A DNA stretch of 64,000 nt from JANQEA01 sp964466035 (GCA_964466035.1 CAYXLR010000007.1:40054-104053); one strand, 5' to 3'; counted from the stretch's first letter, positions 50,456-59,891 are shown. Program-made: numbers and translations. Notes: generated by a model not told the origin, from the letters alone.

Positions 50456-51218
50456 GCCCTCCGTCGTCTTCCGGGCCGACGAACTGACGAAGACGTTCGG
50501 TACGCTCCGCGCCGTCGACCGCCTCTCCCTCTCAATCGAGACCGGAGAGATCTACGGTCTGGTCGGGCCGAGCGGTGCGGGGAAGACGACGCTGATCCGG
50601 ATGCTGAGCGGGCTGACGACCCCGAACGCCGGAACGGTCACGCTGCTCGGCGCCCCCATGCCGGCCGGCCGCCGTGCGGTCGAGCATCGATTCAGCTACA
50701 TGCCCCAAGAGCGCGCCGTCTATCGCGACCTGTCGGTGACCGAGAATCTCCTCTTCTTCGGCCGCCTCTACGCCATGTCGCGCGCGCGGATCCGAGAACG
50801 GACGCGCGAGCTTCTCGAACTGATGCGGCTGGAAGGCCACGGAAAGCAGCGGGCCGATCGGCTCTCCGGGGGCGAGAAGCAGCGGCTCTCCCTCGCCTGC
50901 GCCCTCCTGCACGAGCCGGACGCTCTCCTGCTCGACGAGCCGACGATCGGGCTCGATCCGGCCCTTCGTCGCGAGTTCTGGGACCACTTTCACGAGTTGA
51001 ACGGTCGAGGGCGGACGATCCTCCTGTCGACGCACTACCTTCAGGAGGCGGAGTGGTGCGGACGCGTCGGGCTGATCCAGCGCGGTCGCCTGATCGCCGA
51101 AGGGACGCCCGGCGCCCTCCGACGGGAAGCGGCGCAACGGAGCGGTCGGGAGCCCCCGGACATGGAGGAGGTCTTCCTGATCCTGACCGGGGCGTCCGTC
51201 GCGGGAGGTGCGTCGTGA
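50448..51218 (+). CDS. ABC-2 type transporter ATP-binding protein
   Basis: A 256-residue ATPase: Walker A GPSGAGKTT, LSGGEKQRLSLACAL, ALLLDEPTIGLDPALRREFW and switch STHYLQEAEWCGR. It drives the permease encoded next, whose GTG overlaps its stop. Confidence 0.93.
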   Translation: MAEPSVVFRADELTKTFGTLRAVDRLSLSIETGEIYGLVGPSGAGKTTLIRMLSGLTTPNAGTVTLLGAPMPAGRRAVEHRFSYMPQERAVYRDLSVTENLLFFGRLYAMSRARIRERTRELLELMRLEGHGKQRADRLSGGEKQRLSLACALLHEPDALLLDEPTIGLDPALRREFWDHFHELNGRGRTILLSTHYLQEAEWCGRVGLIQRGRLIAEGTPGALRREAAQRSGREPPDMEEVFLILTGASVAGGAS

Positions 51219-52330
51219 AGGCCTACCGGATCCTCGCCGTCGCCGAGCGCGTCCTCCGTCAGCTGTGGCACGACCGACGCGTCCTCGGGTTCATGCTCTT
51301 CCTTCCCGCCGTCGCGATGCTTTTGTTCGGCTACTCCTTCTCCGGCGACATCACCGACGTCCGCGTCGCGTTCGTCGACGAGGACGACACCGACCTCACC
51401 GCGTCGATCCTGGAGAGCCTCCAGGAGGACGAAGCGTTCGAGATCGCCGTCCTCGAGACCGTCGACGACCCGGAACGGCTTCTGCTCGACGCGGGATACC
51501 AAGCCGTGATCCGGATCCCGGACAAGTTCACGAGCCTCTACTACGCGCACTTCGCGATGGGCGTCGCGACGAGCGCGCAGGGGACGATCGACCTGACGCT
51601 CGACGAATCGGACCCGCAGATCGCGTCGACGATCAAGATGGGGCTCGCCGACGCCATCATGGACCTCGGCGAGGGCGGGCCGGTCGAGATCGACACGCGT
51701 CAGTTGTACGGCGTCGAGGTCCGGTTCATCGACTCCTTTGCCCCGGCGATCATGGGGCTTGTCGTCGCCCTGCTCAGCACCGTGCTGACGCTCCTCTCGA
51801 TCGTGCGGGAGAAGGTCGATGGCACCTTCTCGCGCGTCTGGGTCTCTCCGGTCCGACGGGCCGAGTTCATCCTCGGCTACGTCATCGCGCTCGGTCTGGT
51901 CGCGCTGGCCCAGTCGCTCGTCGTCCTGGCGATCGGGATCGGCGTCTTCGACATCGTGATCAACGGGTCGATCGCCTGGGCGTTCGCCTGCGTCATCCTG
52001 TTCGCCGTCGGAAGCGTCGGGCTCGGGACCCTCCTCTCCGCGCTCGCGCAGACCGAGTCGCAGGCGATCGTCTTCTTCCCGCTCGTCGTCCTCCCCTCGG
52101 TCCTCCTGTCCGGGATGATGTGGCCGATTCAGGCGATCCCTCGCCTCCTCCGACCGCTCTCCTACGTCGTGCCGCTGACCTACTCGAATCGGCTGTTGCG
52201 GGCCGTCATGGTCAAGGGGCTCGAGCCGTGGCAGGAGCCGGTCGGCTTCGCCGGCGTGTTGGTGTTCGTCGTGCTGACGATCCTGCTGTCGAGCTTCGTC
52301 CTTCGGCAGTCGGCCGGCGAGCGGGAGTGA
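51215..52330 (+). CDS. ABC-2 type transporter permease
   Basis: The 371-residue protein has the ABC-2 layout: one N-terminal helix (VLGFMLFLPAVAMLLFGYSF), a ~150-residue extracytoplasmic domain, then five helices including APAIMGLVVALLSTVLTLLSIVREKVDGTFSRVWVSPVRRAEFILGYV and LPSVLLSGMMWPIQAIPRLLRPLSYVVPLTYSNRLLRAVM. Probably an exporter of drugs or lipids. The GTG at 51215 overlaps the ATPase stop. Confidence 0.92.
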   Translation: MKAYRILAVAERVLRQLWHDRRVLGFMLFLPAVAMLLFGYSFSGDITDVRVAFVDEDDTDLTASILESLQEDEAFEIAVLETVDDPERLLLDAGYQAVIRIPDKFTSLYYAHFAMGVATSAQGTIDLTLDESDPQIASTIKMGLADAIMDLGEGGPVEIDTRQLYGVEVRFIDSFAPAIMGLVVALLSTVLTLLSIVREKVDGTFSRVWVSPVRRAEFILGYVIALGLVALAQSLVVLAIGIGVFDIVINGSIAWAFACVILFAVGSVGLGTLLSALAQTESQAIVFFPLVVLPSVLLSGMMWPIQAIPRLLRPLSYVVPLTYSNRLLRAVMVKGLEPWQEPVGFAGVLVFVVLTILLSSFVLRQSAGERE

Positions 52331-52382
52331 CAGGGTCGGCGGAATCGGATCCTGTAAGACCTTGCCCGAAGCGCGCCGACGC

Positions 52383-53423
52383 TCAGTCCGGCGTGGCGTG
52401 GGCGAGGATCCGCTCGTAGCAGAGGCTGGCGCCGCTTCGATACCAGTCAGCCAGCCGTTCGTGCAGACCGGGATCGACGGCCTGTCGAAGGTCGCCGTCG
52501 AGGTCGCCTCGGTACCATCTGCCCATCCCGTGTTGCTCCAGCTCCGCCGCGTTCCACAGCTGCTCGTACTGGGCCGCGATCGGTTGGACGACGATCTTCT
52601 TGGCGAAGAAGAACGCCTCGCTGATGGTCTGAAACCCGGCCGTCCCGACGTAGGCGTCGCAGGAGGCGAGATCCTCGACGAATCGGTCGGCGTCCTCCTC
52701 GAACCGGAGATTCTCGGGCGCGTCGGCCGGTCGGGTCTCGGAGCCGTACACGACGATCGGCCGCTCGGGATGCCGCGCCGCGTACTCCTGGATCGGCGGC
52801 AGCAGGCCGCGGAAGGCGTGATAGACGACCACGTGGCCGAGGTTGCACGTCGGTTGGGCGAGCACCTCCGGACGGAGAATGGGGGGAAGGCAGCTGTCGT
52901 CGAGCGGGTAGAAGTGGCAGCCGAGCTCGACGTCGAGGCCGCTCGTGAACAGCTTGCGGATGACGCCGACGTTGAACCGATCCATCCTCACCTTCGACGG
53001 GCGCGCGGCCTCCGGATGGGAGAGCGTCGCCGTGTTTCCGATCCCGATCTTCCGCGTTCCGGGCGCGACGAACGGCGATCCGGTGATCGGGTCGAAGTCG
53101 CTGACGATTAGGTCGGGCTCGAACGTCGAGATGATGTTGTGTGCGGTCCAGAAGCTCTCGAACAGCTCCGGGAGGTTCCCTGCGAACGCCTTCACCGTGC
53201 CGCGCCGCGAGATCCCGCCCTCCCCGTTCTCGATCATCGACAGCCCTTGGAAGCGGTAGTGCCGGACGTCCTGCAGCGCGTCGTAGAAGTAGCGCGGCGG
53301 CTCGTCCTGTCCGGTGACGATCACGAGGAGCTCGTGTCCGTCCCGAACGAACAGGGGCTTCAGCCCGAGAAACCGAGACAGGTGGCCCTTGCCCGTGCTC
53401 TGCACCCCGTAGACGATCCGCAC
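52383..53423 (-). CDS. Glycosyltransferase-like protein (MurG-type GT-B fold)
   Basis: A 346-residue protein that starts VRIVYGVQSTGKGHLSRFLGLKPLF, with the Gly-rich acceptor loop of GT-B enzymes, and has a C-terminal donor region (DAYVGTAGFQTISEAFFFAKKIVVQPIAAQYEQLWNAAELEQHGMG) like MurG and the MJ1255-type family. GTG 53423 is chosen because GGAGG lies eight bases upstream; a 21-residue extension to 53486 looks non-homologous. The acceptor is unknown. The 201 bases up to hflC hold no convincing gene. Confidence 0.8.
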   Translation of the reverse strand: MRIVYGVQSTGKGHLSRFLGLKPLFVRDGHELLVIVTGQDEPPRYFYDALQDVRHYRFQGLSMIENGEGGISRRGTVKAFAGNLPELFESFWTAHNIISTFEPDLIVSDFDPITGSPFVAPGTRKIGIGNTATLSHPEAARPSKVRMDRFNVGVIRKLFTSGLDVELGCHFYPLDDSCLPPILRPEVLAQPTCNLGHVVVYHAFRGLLPPIQEYAARHPERPIVVYGSETRPADAPENLRFEEDADRFVEDLASCDAYVGTAGFQTISEAFFFAKKIVVQPIAAQYEQLWNAAELEQHGMGRWYRGDLDGDLRQAVDPGLHERLADWYRSGASLCYERILAHATPD

Positions 53424-53624
53424 GATGTTCGCCTCCGATGCCGGGCGCGATCGTACGTCCCGGTCCGACGGGGGCGCAAGTGCCAACCGGCGTGCCCGTG
53501 CAAGCCGGCGCCGTCGATCTCGAACGCAATTCGGCCGCCGGCCTGCAGGCGCTCGTCGAACGGCGTGTCCTCGAACGCGTACGACATCGCGCGCCCCTGC
53601 TACGCCGACCGACTCCTCCTCGGC

Positions 53625-54488
53625 CTACGGCGAGGACATCCCCTCGATGAACTCGAGGTAGTCGGAGTCGGTGGACAGAACGATCCGCGTTTCTCCAGCC
53701 AGTGCGGTTCGATACGACTCGAGGGTGCGCCAGAACCGGTAGAAATCCGGATCCTGGTTGTACGCCTCGGCGAAGATCTCCAGCGCCCGTGCGTCCCCTT
53801 CGCCGCGGACCCTCTCCGCTTCCTTGCGCGCGTCGGCGAGGATGATCTCGGCGTCCTTGTCGGCGGTCGAACGGATCTGCTTCGACTGCTCCTCCCCCTC
53901 GGCGCGCAGCTGGGCGGCGATCCGCTCCCGCTCGGAGCGCATCCGCTCGAAGACGGCCTGCTCGATCTCGGTCGGCAGATCGGCGCGCTTGATCCGCACG
54001 TCGATGAGCGTGATCCCGAACTCCGCCAGCTTCGCTCGGCTCAGTTCGGTCACCTGGTCGAGGAACTCGAGGCGCTGCTCGGAGACGATCTCGTCGAGCG
54101 TGTTCTTCGCGAGGATGTTCCGGAGGTCGGAGTAGACGATGTCGTCGATCCGACTCTGCGCGTTGTTCAGCCGGCCGCCAGTCGCCTCGATGAACGCCTT
54201 CGGGTCGCCAACGCGCCAGATGGCGTAGTTGTCGATGACGAGCCGCTTCTGATCCGACGTGAGCACATCGCGCGGCTGGATGTCGTAATTGAGAACGCGA
54301 TCCTCGAGGTAGACGACGTTCTGGACGAACGGGATCTTGAAGTTGAGCCCCGGCTCCTCGACGATGCGCACGATCTCGCCGAAGCGGAGGACGGCCGCCT
54401 TCTTCGTCTCGTCGACGGTGAACGTGAACAGGTTGTAGACGATGATCAGACCGACGACGACAATGACGAACGCGATCACCTTCTTCAT
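53625..54488 (-). CDS. hflC: HflC-type SPFH/band-7 membrane protein
   Basis: The 287-residue protein has an N-terminal membrane helix (VIAFVIVVVGLIIVYNLF), a band-7 domain (VDETKKAAVLRFGEIVRIVEEPGLNFKIPFVQNVV) and a coiled-coil region (MRSERERIAAQLRAEGEEQSKQIRSTADKDAEIILADARKEAERVRGEGDARAL). With HflK it forms the cage around FtsH. It is coupled to hflK by ATGA. Confidence 0.94.
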   Translation of the reverse strand: MKKVIAFVIVVVGLIIVYNLFTFTVDETKKAAVLRFGEIVRIVEEPGLNFKIPFVQNVVYLEDRVLNYDIQPRDVLTSDQKRLVIDNYAIWRVGDPKAFIEATGGRLNNAQSRIDDIVYSDLRNILAKNTLDEIVSEQRLEFLDQVTELSRAKLAEFGITLIDVRIKRADLPTEIEQAVFERMRSERERIAAQLRAEGEEQSKQIRSTADKDAEIILADARKEAERVRGEGDARALEIFAEAYNQDPDFYRFWRTLESYRTALAGETRIVLSTDSDYLEFIEGMSSP

Positions 54489-55498
54489 TCGCCATCACCC
54501 CCCGTCCGACCCAGGTCGAGCAGCTTGAGAATCCCTTCGGCGTCCTCGGACAGGATTGTCTTCTCCATGCCGGGGAGGATCTCCTCCATCGCCTCGATGT
54601 AGAGGCGCGTCCGGGTGACCTCCGGGCCGAGTTCGTACTTGGCGAGGACCTCGATGAAACGGGCGACGTCTCCCTCCGCGCCCTTGATCCGCGTCTGCTT
54701 GTACGCCTCCGCTTGGTTGGCGATCTCCTGGGCCTGACCGCGCGCACGGGGAAGGATGTCGAGCGCGTACTCCTCCGCTTGGTTGATCAGCTTCTCCTTG
54801 TCCTGACGGGCGCTGTTCACGTCGTCGAAGGCGCTGACGACCTCGCTCGGCGGCTTGACGTCCTGCAGCTGGACGTTGGCGATCATGATCCCCGCGCCGT
54901 AGGTGTCGAGGAGCGCCTGGAGCGAATCGAGCGTGTCGGCGCCGATCACGTCGCGCTGCTCGGTCAGCGTCTCGTCGAGCGTTCGCGTGGCGACCTGCTC
55001 GCGGAGGACCGCCTCGGCCGCCTGCTTGACGATCGCGCTCGGGTCGATCAGGTTGAACGCGAACAGCTCCGGCTCCTTGACGCGGTACTGGACGACCATC
55101 TCCACGTGCGTGATGTTCCCGTCCCCGGTCAGCATCAGCGCCTCGGTATCGACGGTCTGATAGCGGGGATTCGGCGGCGGCGAGACCGTCCGGAAGCCGA
55201 TCTCCTCCTTGCGCACCTCGAGGACGTTCACGGAGACGACGCTCTCGATCGGCGAGGGGAGGTGGTAGTGCAGCCCCGGATCGACGGTCGCGACGTACCG
55301 TCCGAACCGCTTGACGAGCCCGACCTCGGACGGCCCGATCGTATAGATACCAGTCAGAAGGTAGATGGCGATGACGATCGCAATGATGACCCAACCGAGG
55401 GATTTGGAGACGGAGCGTATGCCTCGCCGTCTCGGCGGTCGCGCCTCCTCGTCCTGCGGTCGCTTCGGCTCCAACAGGCGGTCGATGAACTCGGACAT
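54485..55498 (-). CDS. hflK: HflK-type SPFH/band-7 membrane protein
   Basis: The 337-residue HflC partner: charged Pro/Arg-rich cytoplasmic N-terminus, one helix (LGWVIIAIVIAIYLLTGIYTI), band-7 domain (GPSEVGLVKRFGRYVATVDPGLHYHLPSPIESVV, TGDGNITHVEMVVQYRVKEPELFAF) and a C-terminal coiled coil. The ATG at 55498 is set by family length. The in-frame extension upstream does not match. Confidence 0.94.
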   Translation of the reverse strand: MSEFIDRLLEPKRPQDEEARPPRRRGIRSVSKSLGWVIIAIVIAIYLLTGIYTIGPSEVGLVKRFGRYVATVDPGLHYHLPSPIESVVSVNVLEVRKEEIGFRTVSPPPNPRYQTVDTEALMLTGDGNITHVEMVVQYRVKEPELFAFNLIDPSAIVKQAAEAVLREQVATRTLDETLTEQRDVIGADTLDSLQALLDTYGAGIMIANVQLQDVKPPSEVVSAFDDVNSARQDKEKLINQAEEYALDILPRARGQAQEIANQAEAYKQTRIKGAEGDVARFIEVLAKYELGPEVTRTRLYIEAMEEILPGMEKTILSEDAEGILKLLDLGRTGGDGE

Positions 55499-55759
55499 GA
55501 TCCACCCCTCAGTGCGCCACACCGTAATGAACCTCGGCCCGATCTGCAAGGGATGCGGATCCGAACGGCCGAGCGAAAGGGGCGAGCGGGCCGTGGCTCT
55601 TTGGGTCGGGGGTCTTCGACCGGTTTCTTCCGAGATGACGGTTCCGCATTTGGGGTCGGGAAGGCCGCCGAACGGGCACCGTGAAGGACGAGACCTCCCC
55701 CCCGAGTGCGTATAGCACTGATACGTCGATACGAACTCGTCGCGGCGGTGCGTGGGCGG

Positions 55760-55765
55760 TATGCT
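55760..55765 (+). promoter_or_regulatory. Possible -10 element giving a near-leaderless mRNA
   Basis: TATGCT lies nine bases before the ATG at 55775. The matching -35 is weak. Like three other promoters here, it places the start of transcription next to the start codon. Confidence 0.35.
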
Positions 55766-55774
55766 GGTTTTCGT

Positions 55775-57175
55775 ATGAACTGGAAGCATATCGTGACGGC
55801 AACAGTAGTGACGGCGGCGCTCGTCGCGGTCCCGGGAATCGCGGGCGAGCTTCCCGGCGACCCGGGATATCTCGTGGCCGAGGCGTACGCCGATCCGCTC
55901 CGCCTTTCGGCGGAGCAGCTCGGGCCGTGCGATGCAGAGACGCTCGAGGAGTGCATCGCCTGCTGTACCGGCCGGACCTCCCGCGACTGCCTCGACTGGG
56001 TCCAGTCGATCTACGACGCGCTCGGCGGTCGGCCCGATTTCGAGGAAGGGGAGAAGCTTCGGGGCGTCTGGCTCCCGACCATCGATGCGGTACGAACTGC
56101 GGCGCAGCGGATCCCTCGGCTCAAGTCCGCGGGGATCAACGCGGTCTCCTTCGGGCCGGACGTCGTCACACGCGACGTCCCCGCGCCGCGCACCGTCGGC
56201 GACCGGGCGATCCGCTTCTACGTACGGCTGTTCCACACTGCCGGGTTCGCCGTGTACCTGGTGCCGAATTCGATGCACTGGGGGAACAACGACGTCTCGC
56301 TTCACGCGCTGACGCCGCTCGTCCTCGACTGGGCCGAGGAGGCCGAACGACTCGGCGTCGAGCTGTACGCCGTGCTGAACGAGGTCGACGGGATGCGCGA
56401 GGACGTCGCGTCGACCTCGGCTTGGCTGCAGGCGGTGCTTCCGCCGGTTCGCGAACGGTACGGCGGCCTTCTTTCCGTCCAGCCGACGCAGGCCGGGTTC
56501 AAGAGCGGTCGGCTCGACGTCTCCGGATACGACGTCGTTTCGCCGTTCTTCTCGTTGATGGTTCCGGAGCCGTTCCGGAACGACCGGGAGATCGACGCGT
56601 TCCTGGCCGAGGCCGAGCGGGTCCGCAGTCGCTACGCGAGCGTTCGGTACGTCATGCTCGGCGACGTGGCGACGTTCTCCGGCGGCAATTGGGCGGAGAC
56701 GCACCTGATGGAGTCGCAGGCGAGGGCGCTCGCCGAGGGACGAGACGAGTACTCGAGCGACGCCGAGCAGGCCGCGGCGTACGAGACCTTCCTCGCGGAG
56801 GCGTATCCGGCGATCGACGGCTGCTTCTTTAACCTGTGGATCGGATTCGACTTCCTCGGCCGTCCGGCGGAGGACGTGGTTCGTGCGCACTTCGCGTTCG
56901 CCGGGACGCTGCTCGAGCAGCCGTTCGACGCGATCTGGAGCGCGCCGGGCCTCCTCGAGCTGATCGAGAACGCGATGCTGACCGACGGGGAGCGCGTGTC
57001 GATCTTCGATCTCGCGACGTACGTAGCGGGCTGGGCCGGCCTCTGCCACGAGCCGACGGTCGAACATCCCGGCCCCTTCGGATGCACGTCGGTTCCCGCG
57101 TGCATGGAGCGGTTCCGCGAGAACCCCGAGACGTACTGGCGCCTGGCCGAAGAGGCTTGTGAAGAGGAGTACTAG
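55775..57175 (+). CDS. Secreted TIM-barrel glycosidase-like protein
   Basis: A 466-residue protein with a signal peptide (IVTATVVTAALVAVPGIAGEL). A short Cys-rich segment (about residues 50-75, GPCDAETLEECIACCTGRTSRDC) precedes a barrel-like domain. Candidate catalytic features are YAVLNEVDG (strand-end Asn-Glu, as in clan GH-A enzymes), SGYDVVSPFFS and FNLWIGFDFLG. The C-terminal ~60 residues contain more cysteines. The family is not firmly recognised. Start ATG 55775 is preferred over an upstream start because the signal peptide begins there. Confidence 0.6.
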   Translation: MNWKHIVTATVVTAALVAVPGIAGELPGDPGYLVAEAYADPLRLSAEQLGPCDAETLEECIACCTGRTSRDCLDWVQSIYDALGGRPDFEEGEKLRGVWLPTIDAVRTAAQRIPRLKSAGINAVSFGPDVVTRDVPAPRTVGDRAIRFYVRLFHTAGFAVYLVPNSMHWGNNDVSLHALTPLVLDWAEEAERLGVELYAVLNEVDGMREDVASTSAWLQAVLPPVRERYGGLLSVQPTQAGFKSGRLDVSGYDVVSPFFSLMVPEPFRNDREIDAFLAEAERVRSRYASVRYVMLGDVATFSGGNWAETHLMESQARALAEGRDEYSSDAEQAAAYETFLAEAYPAIDGCFFNLWIGFDFLGRPAEDVVRAHFAFAGTLLEQPFDAIWSAPGLLELIENAMLTDGERVSIFDLATYVAGWAGLCHEPTVEHPGPFGCTSVPACMERFRENPETYWRLAEEACEEEY

Positions 57176-57232
57176 CCGAGCGCAGGTGGACCGCTTGCCA
57201 TCATTAGCACAGGAGCCGCGCCTCACCGATGC

Positions 57233-57245
57233 CAATCGAAGCCGG
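57233..57245 (+). repeat. 13-bp direct repeat, left copy
   Basis: CAATCGAAGCCGG, identical to 58475-58487 and flanking the GNAT gene. Otherwise 57176-57428 shows no gene. Confidence 0.5.
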
Positions 57246-57428
57246 ATGATCACACAAGGTCGCGATTCACCCTCGATCCCTTGTCCGCATGTCCCGCAAT
57301 TGAGGACATCGGCGGAATAATGGCTGGTGCCGCATTTCTTCGGTTCTGGTCTTGTTTCTTCGTCGTCTCGCGCTTAGCCTCAACGGACCCGGCGAGAGGT
57401 TCCTCGTTCCGGGGATGCGGAGGCTTTG

Positions 57429-58442
57429 ATGATGAACAGCCCAGATCGAATCGAGCGACCCGCGACGCTCGACGATGTCGAGGCCGCGACGGAGATGTTC
57501 AACGCGCGGTCGAGGCATTTCTACGGGGTGGATCAAGCGACGGAAGAGCAGATCCGAGCGTGGATGGGCATGCCGCGCTTCGACCTTGCCCGTGACACGC
57601 GAGTGATCGTCGACCCGGAGGGGAGGCTTCTGGCGTGGGCGCACGTGATGGATCCGGGTACACCGTACGTCCAGATCGGATGCGGGCTGTCCGTCGCCGT
57701 CTCCCACATGGAGGAGGAGGGGTTGTGGGACGCACTGCTCGCGTGGTGCGAGCAGCAAGCTCGCGACTACGTCCCGCTCGCCCCACCCGAAGCCCGAGTG
57801 ACGCTCTGGCTCGATGGGCTCATCGAGGATGTCCATCGATTGAACGCGATCGAGAGGACCGGCGCTCGGAGGGTCCGGATCGGAAATCGGATGCGGATCG
57901 ATCTGGAGGAACGCCCCGAGGCTCCCGAATGGCCTGAGGGCATTCGCGTTCGAACCTTCGACGCCGAAAGCGATCTGTGCCCGCTCGTTGCGGCGTTCCA
58001 GGAAGTCTTCAGCGATCATTGGGGCTTTGTCGAGTCCCCTCTAGATGAGGCCGTTGCGCGGTGGCGGGACGGAATCGAAGCCGACGCCGATCGGTTCGAC
58101 CCAAGCCTCTGGTTCCTGGCCGTCGACGGCCAGGAGATCGCGGGGTTCGCGTTGTGCTCGGACGACATCGCCGGCGACGAGACGCGCAGCGAGCTCGATC
58201 CCTTCGGTGTGCGCAGAGCCTGGAGGCGGCGCGGGCTCGGTCTGGCGCTCCTGAAGCACTCCTTCCTCGTGCTCTTCGAACGGGGGAAGACCGCCGTGGA
58301 GCTCGACATGGACTCGGAGAACTTGACCGGCGCGCTTCGCCTCTACGAGCGAGCCGGAATGCACGTCATCCGCCAGCAGGCCGTCTACGAGAAGGAGCTT
58401 CGCTCCGGAACCGACTTCGCGCTCAGAGAGCTCGGCAAGTAG
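57429..58442 (+). CDS. Tandem GNAT acetyltransferase (MshD-like arrangement)
   Basis: A 337-residue protein with two GNAT domains. The first (~1-160) has a degenerate acetyl-CoA loop. The second (~175-320) has a good one: FGVRRAWRRRGLGLALLKHSFLVLFERGKTAVELDMDSENLTGALRLYERAGMHVIRQQAVYEKEL. The architecture recalls mycothiol synthase, but the substrate is unknown. Two ATGs are possible (57429, 57432) behind GGAGG. Short direct repeats flank the gene. Confidence 0.82.
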   Translation: MMNSPDRIERPATLDDVEAATEMFNARSRHFYGVDQATEEQIRAWMGMPRFDLARDTRVIVDPEGRLLAWAHVMDPGTPYVQIGCGLSVAVSHMEEEGLWDALLAWCEQQARDYVPLAPPEARVTLWLDGLIEDVHRLNAIERTGARRVRIGNRMRIDLEERPEAPEWPEGIRVRTFDAESDLCPLVAAFQEVFSDHWGFVESPLDEAVARWRDGIEADADRFDPSLWFLAVDGQEIAGFALCSDDIAGDETRSELDPFGVRRAWRRRGLGLALLKHSFLVLFERGKTAVELDMDSENLTGALRLYERAGMHVIRQQAVYEKELRSGTDFALRELGK

Positions 58443-58474
58443 GCCGGAAGCGGCCGCGCGTCACTCAATCGTGG

Positions 58475-58487
58475 CAATCGAAGCCGG
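58475..58487 (+). repeat. 13-bp direct repeat, right copy
   Basis: CAATCGAAGCCGG, as at 57233-57245. The surrounding gap 58443-58712 contains no convincing gene. Confidence 0.5.
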
Positions 58488-58712
58488 CCATGCAGTCCTC
58501 GAGCGAGATGTCCGCTCCTCCCAGGGCAGAAAGGGTGATTCTCACAGGAAGACAAGGCGACGTGTCGAGCAATCAACGCAGGGTGGGATTGGCAAGACCC
58601 GGCACAGAACACCAAGAAACGAGACTCGACCCCGGAGCTCCTGTCGTCGGGGGGACAATCCGCTGCGAGAGGACTCCCTGTTGGACAGGCAAAGACCCGG
58701 GTGCTGTACTCC

Positions 58713-59891
58713 TCATTGCTCCTGAAGACAACAGCGACCGATGAAGCTGAATCTGTCAGGACTGTAGCCATGCAGTGTACAATCGGCTACCTCGAAACCG
58801 TGCTTGATGAGGCCATCGAGATCACATGGACTCAGTCGAGCTACTTGCGTTCTTATACCTGCGAGTGCCCTGACTACTTCACCAGACAGGAATTCAGGTG
58901 CAGGTGATGCCAGAAGATCATCTCTTTCCGCGGCTCTAAGGATCTCCTCTGCAGTATTGCCGATTCTGAAAAGGGCACCTCGGCTGTCGCCCTCGGAGTC
59001 CGCCATCCGTTCAACGAGTGCCCGCGATCGCAAGCTCCGAATCTGATTCATGAGGATGCCAGTTGTCAGCCGAAGCAGAGCGCGGAACGGGTTGTACCGG
59101 GCAGTGCCTGGACTGGCAGACGCGTCGCTGACGATGAGGAAATCCACTCCCTCGCGCCATCCCTGGCCATACTTGTGAAGCGCCTCTACTCCCAGGTTGT
59201 CGTAGACACCACCATCCCACAGATGGACTTTCTTGAACGGCGCGCTGCCCAGGCTCTCTGTATGGTAAGAGGCCGCATCATCGCCAGCGAAGCGTGGGCT
59301 ATGTCGGTACTCGAACCAGCTGAAACTCCGTGTATCAAGAACAAGCGGGCCGATCAGCCCCGGGAAGCCTGCAGATGCTGCCAACGCATCACTCAAAGGG
59401 ATCTGCGGATTGGCTGTGTAGCCGAATTCGTAGTCTCCCATACGATGGCGCTCGAAACGCCAGTTCTTACCGGTTTCATAGCAGGTGGCATTGATCATCC
59501 AGCGCGGGTGAGATGGAAGATCGCACAGCATTGCCGTCACTCCCCAATGCTTCCTCAGGAGCACGGACAGATCGTCAGCTCTCGTCCCAAGAAGGCGGCC
59601 TGGATGAAACGTCAATTGCCGCAGCACCCGGATGACCAATCGGGATTGGAGGCAACATGAAACCAGCACGCGACGAGCCTTGGGTAGGCTTTCTTCCATG
59701 AAGACCGAGCTTGATGGCCACTCGAACCCATTCACTGCGAAGACAAGTCCGATGGCGAGGCTTCCCCCTGATACCGTCGAGAGGAAGTCGATTTCCTCCA
59801 GAAGGCCCTCCTGCGCAAGTCGGGCAAGCACACCCAGGTGAAAACCGACGGCCCTGACTCCTCCCCCCGATAGTGATAGTCCTATCCTCAT
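58713..59891 (-). CDS. Patatin-like phospholipase (predicted effector)
   Basis: The 392-residue protein opens with the oxyanion motif LSLSGGGVRAVGFHLGVL, has the nucleophile elbow STVSGGS (Ser41), and a catalytic-Asp motif LWDGGVYDNLG. It should hydrolyse membrane lipids. Its ATG overlaps the stop of a micro-ORF (TAATG), and the whole chain back to 63557 is coupled. Patatin-like enzymes are established effectors of CBASS (CapV). Here no CD-NTase is adjacent, so activation by cyclic nucleotide is not implied. Base composition is lower in GC than the core genome. Confidence 0.9.
   Translation of the reverse strand: MRIGLSLSGGGVRAVGFHLGVLARLAQEGLLEEIDFLSTVSGGSLAIGLVFAVNGFEWPSSSVFMEESLPKARRVLVSCCLQSRLVIRVLRQLTFHPGRLLGTRADDLSVLLRKHWGVTAMLCDLPSHPRWMINATCYETGKNWRFERHRMGDYEFGYTANPQIPLSDALAASAGFPGLIGPLVLDTRSFSWFEYRHSPRFAGDDAASYHTESLGSAPFKKVHLWDGGVYDNLGVEALHKYGQGWREGVDFLIVSDASASPGTARYNPFRALLRLTTGILMNQIRSLRSRALVERMADSEGDSRGALFRIGNTAEEILRAAERDDLLASPAPEFLSGEVVRALAGIRTQVARLSPCDLDGLIKHGFEVADCTLHGYSPDRFSFIGRCCLQEQ

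Noticed and set aside
53360..53587. Minus-strand 75-codon frame between hflC and the glycosyltransferase
   Set aside because: It overlaps the glycosyltransferase N-terminus out of frame and turns Arg-rich. No ribosome-binding site or family match.
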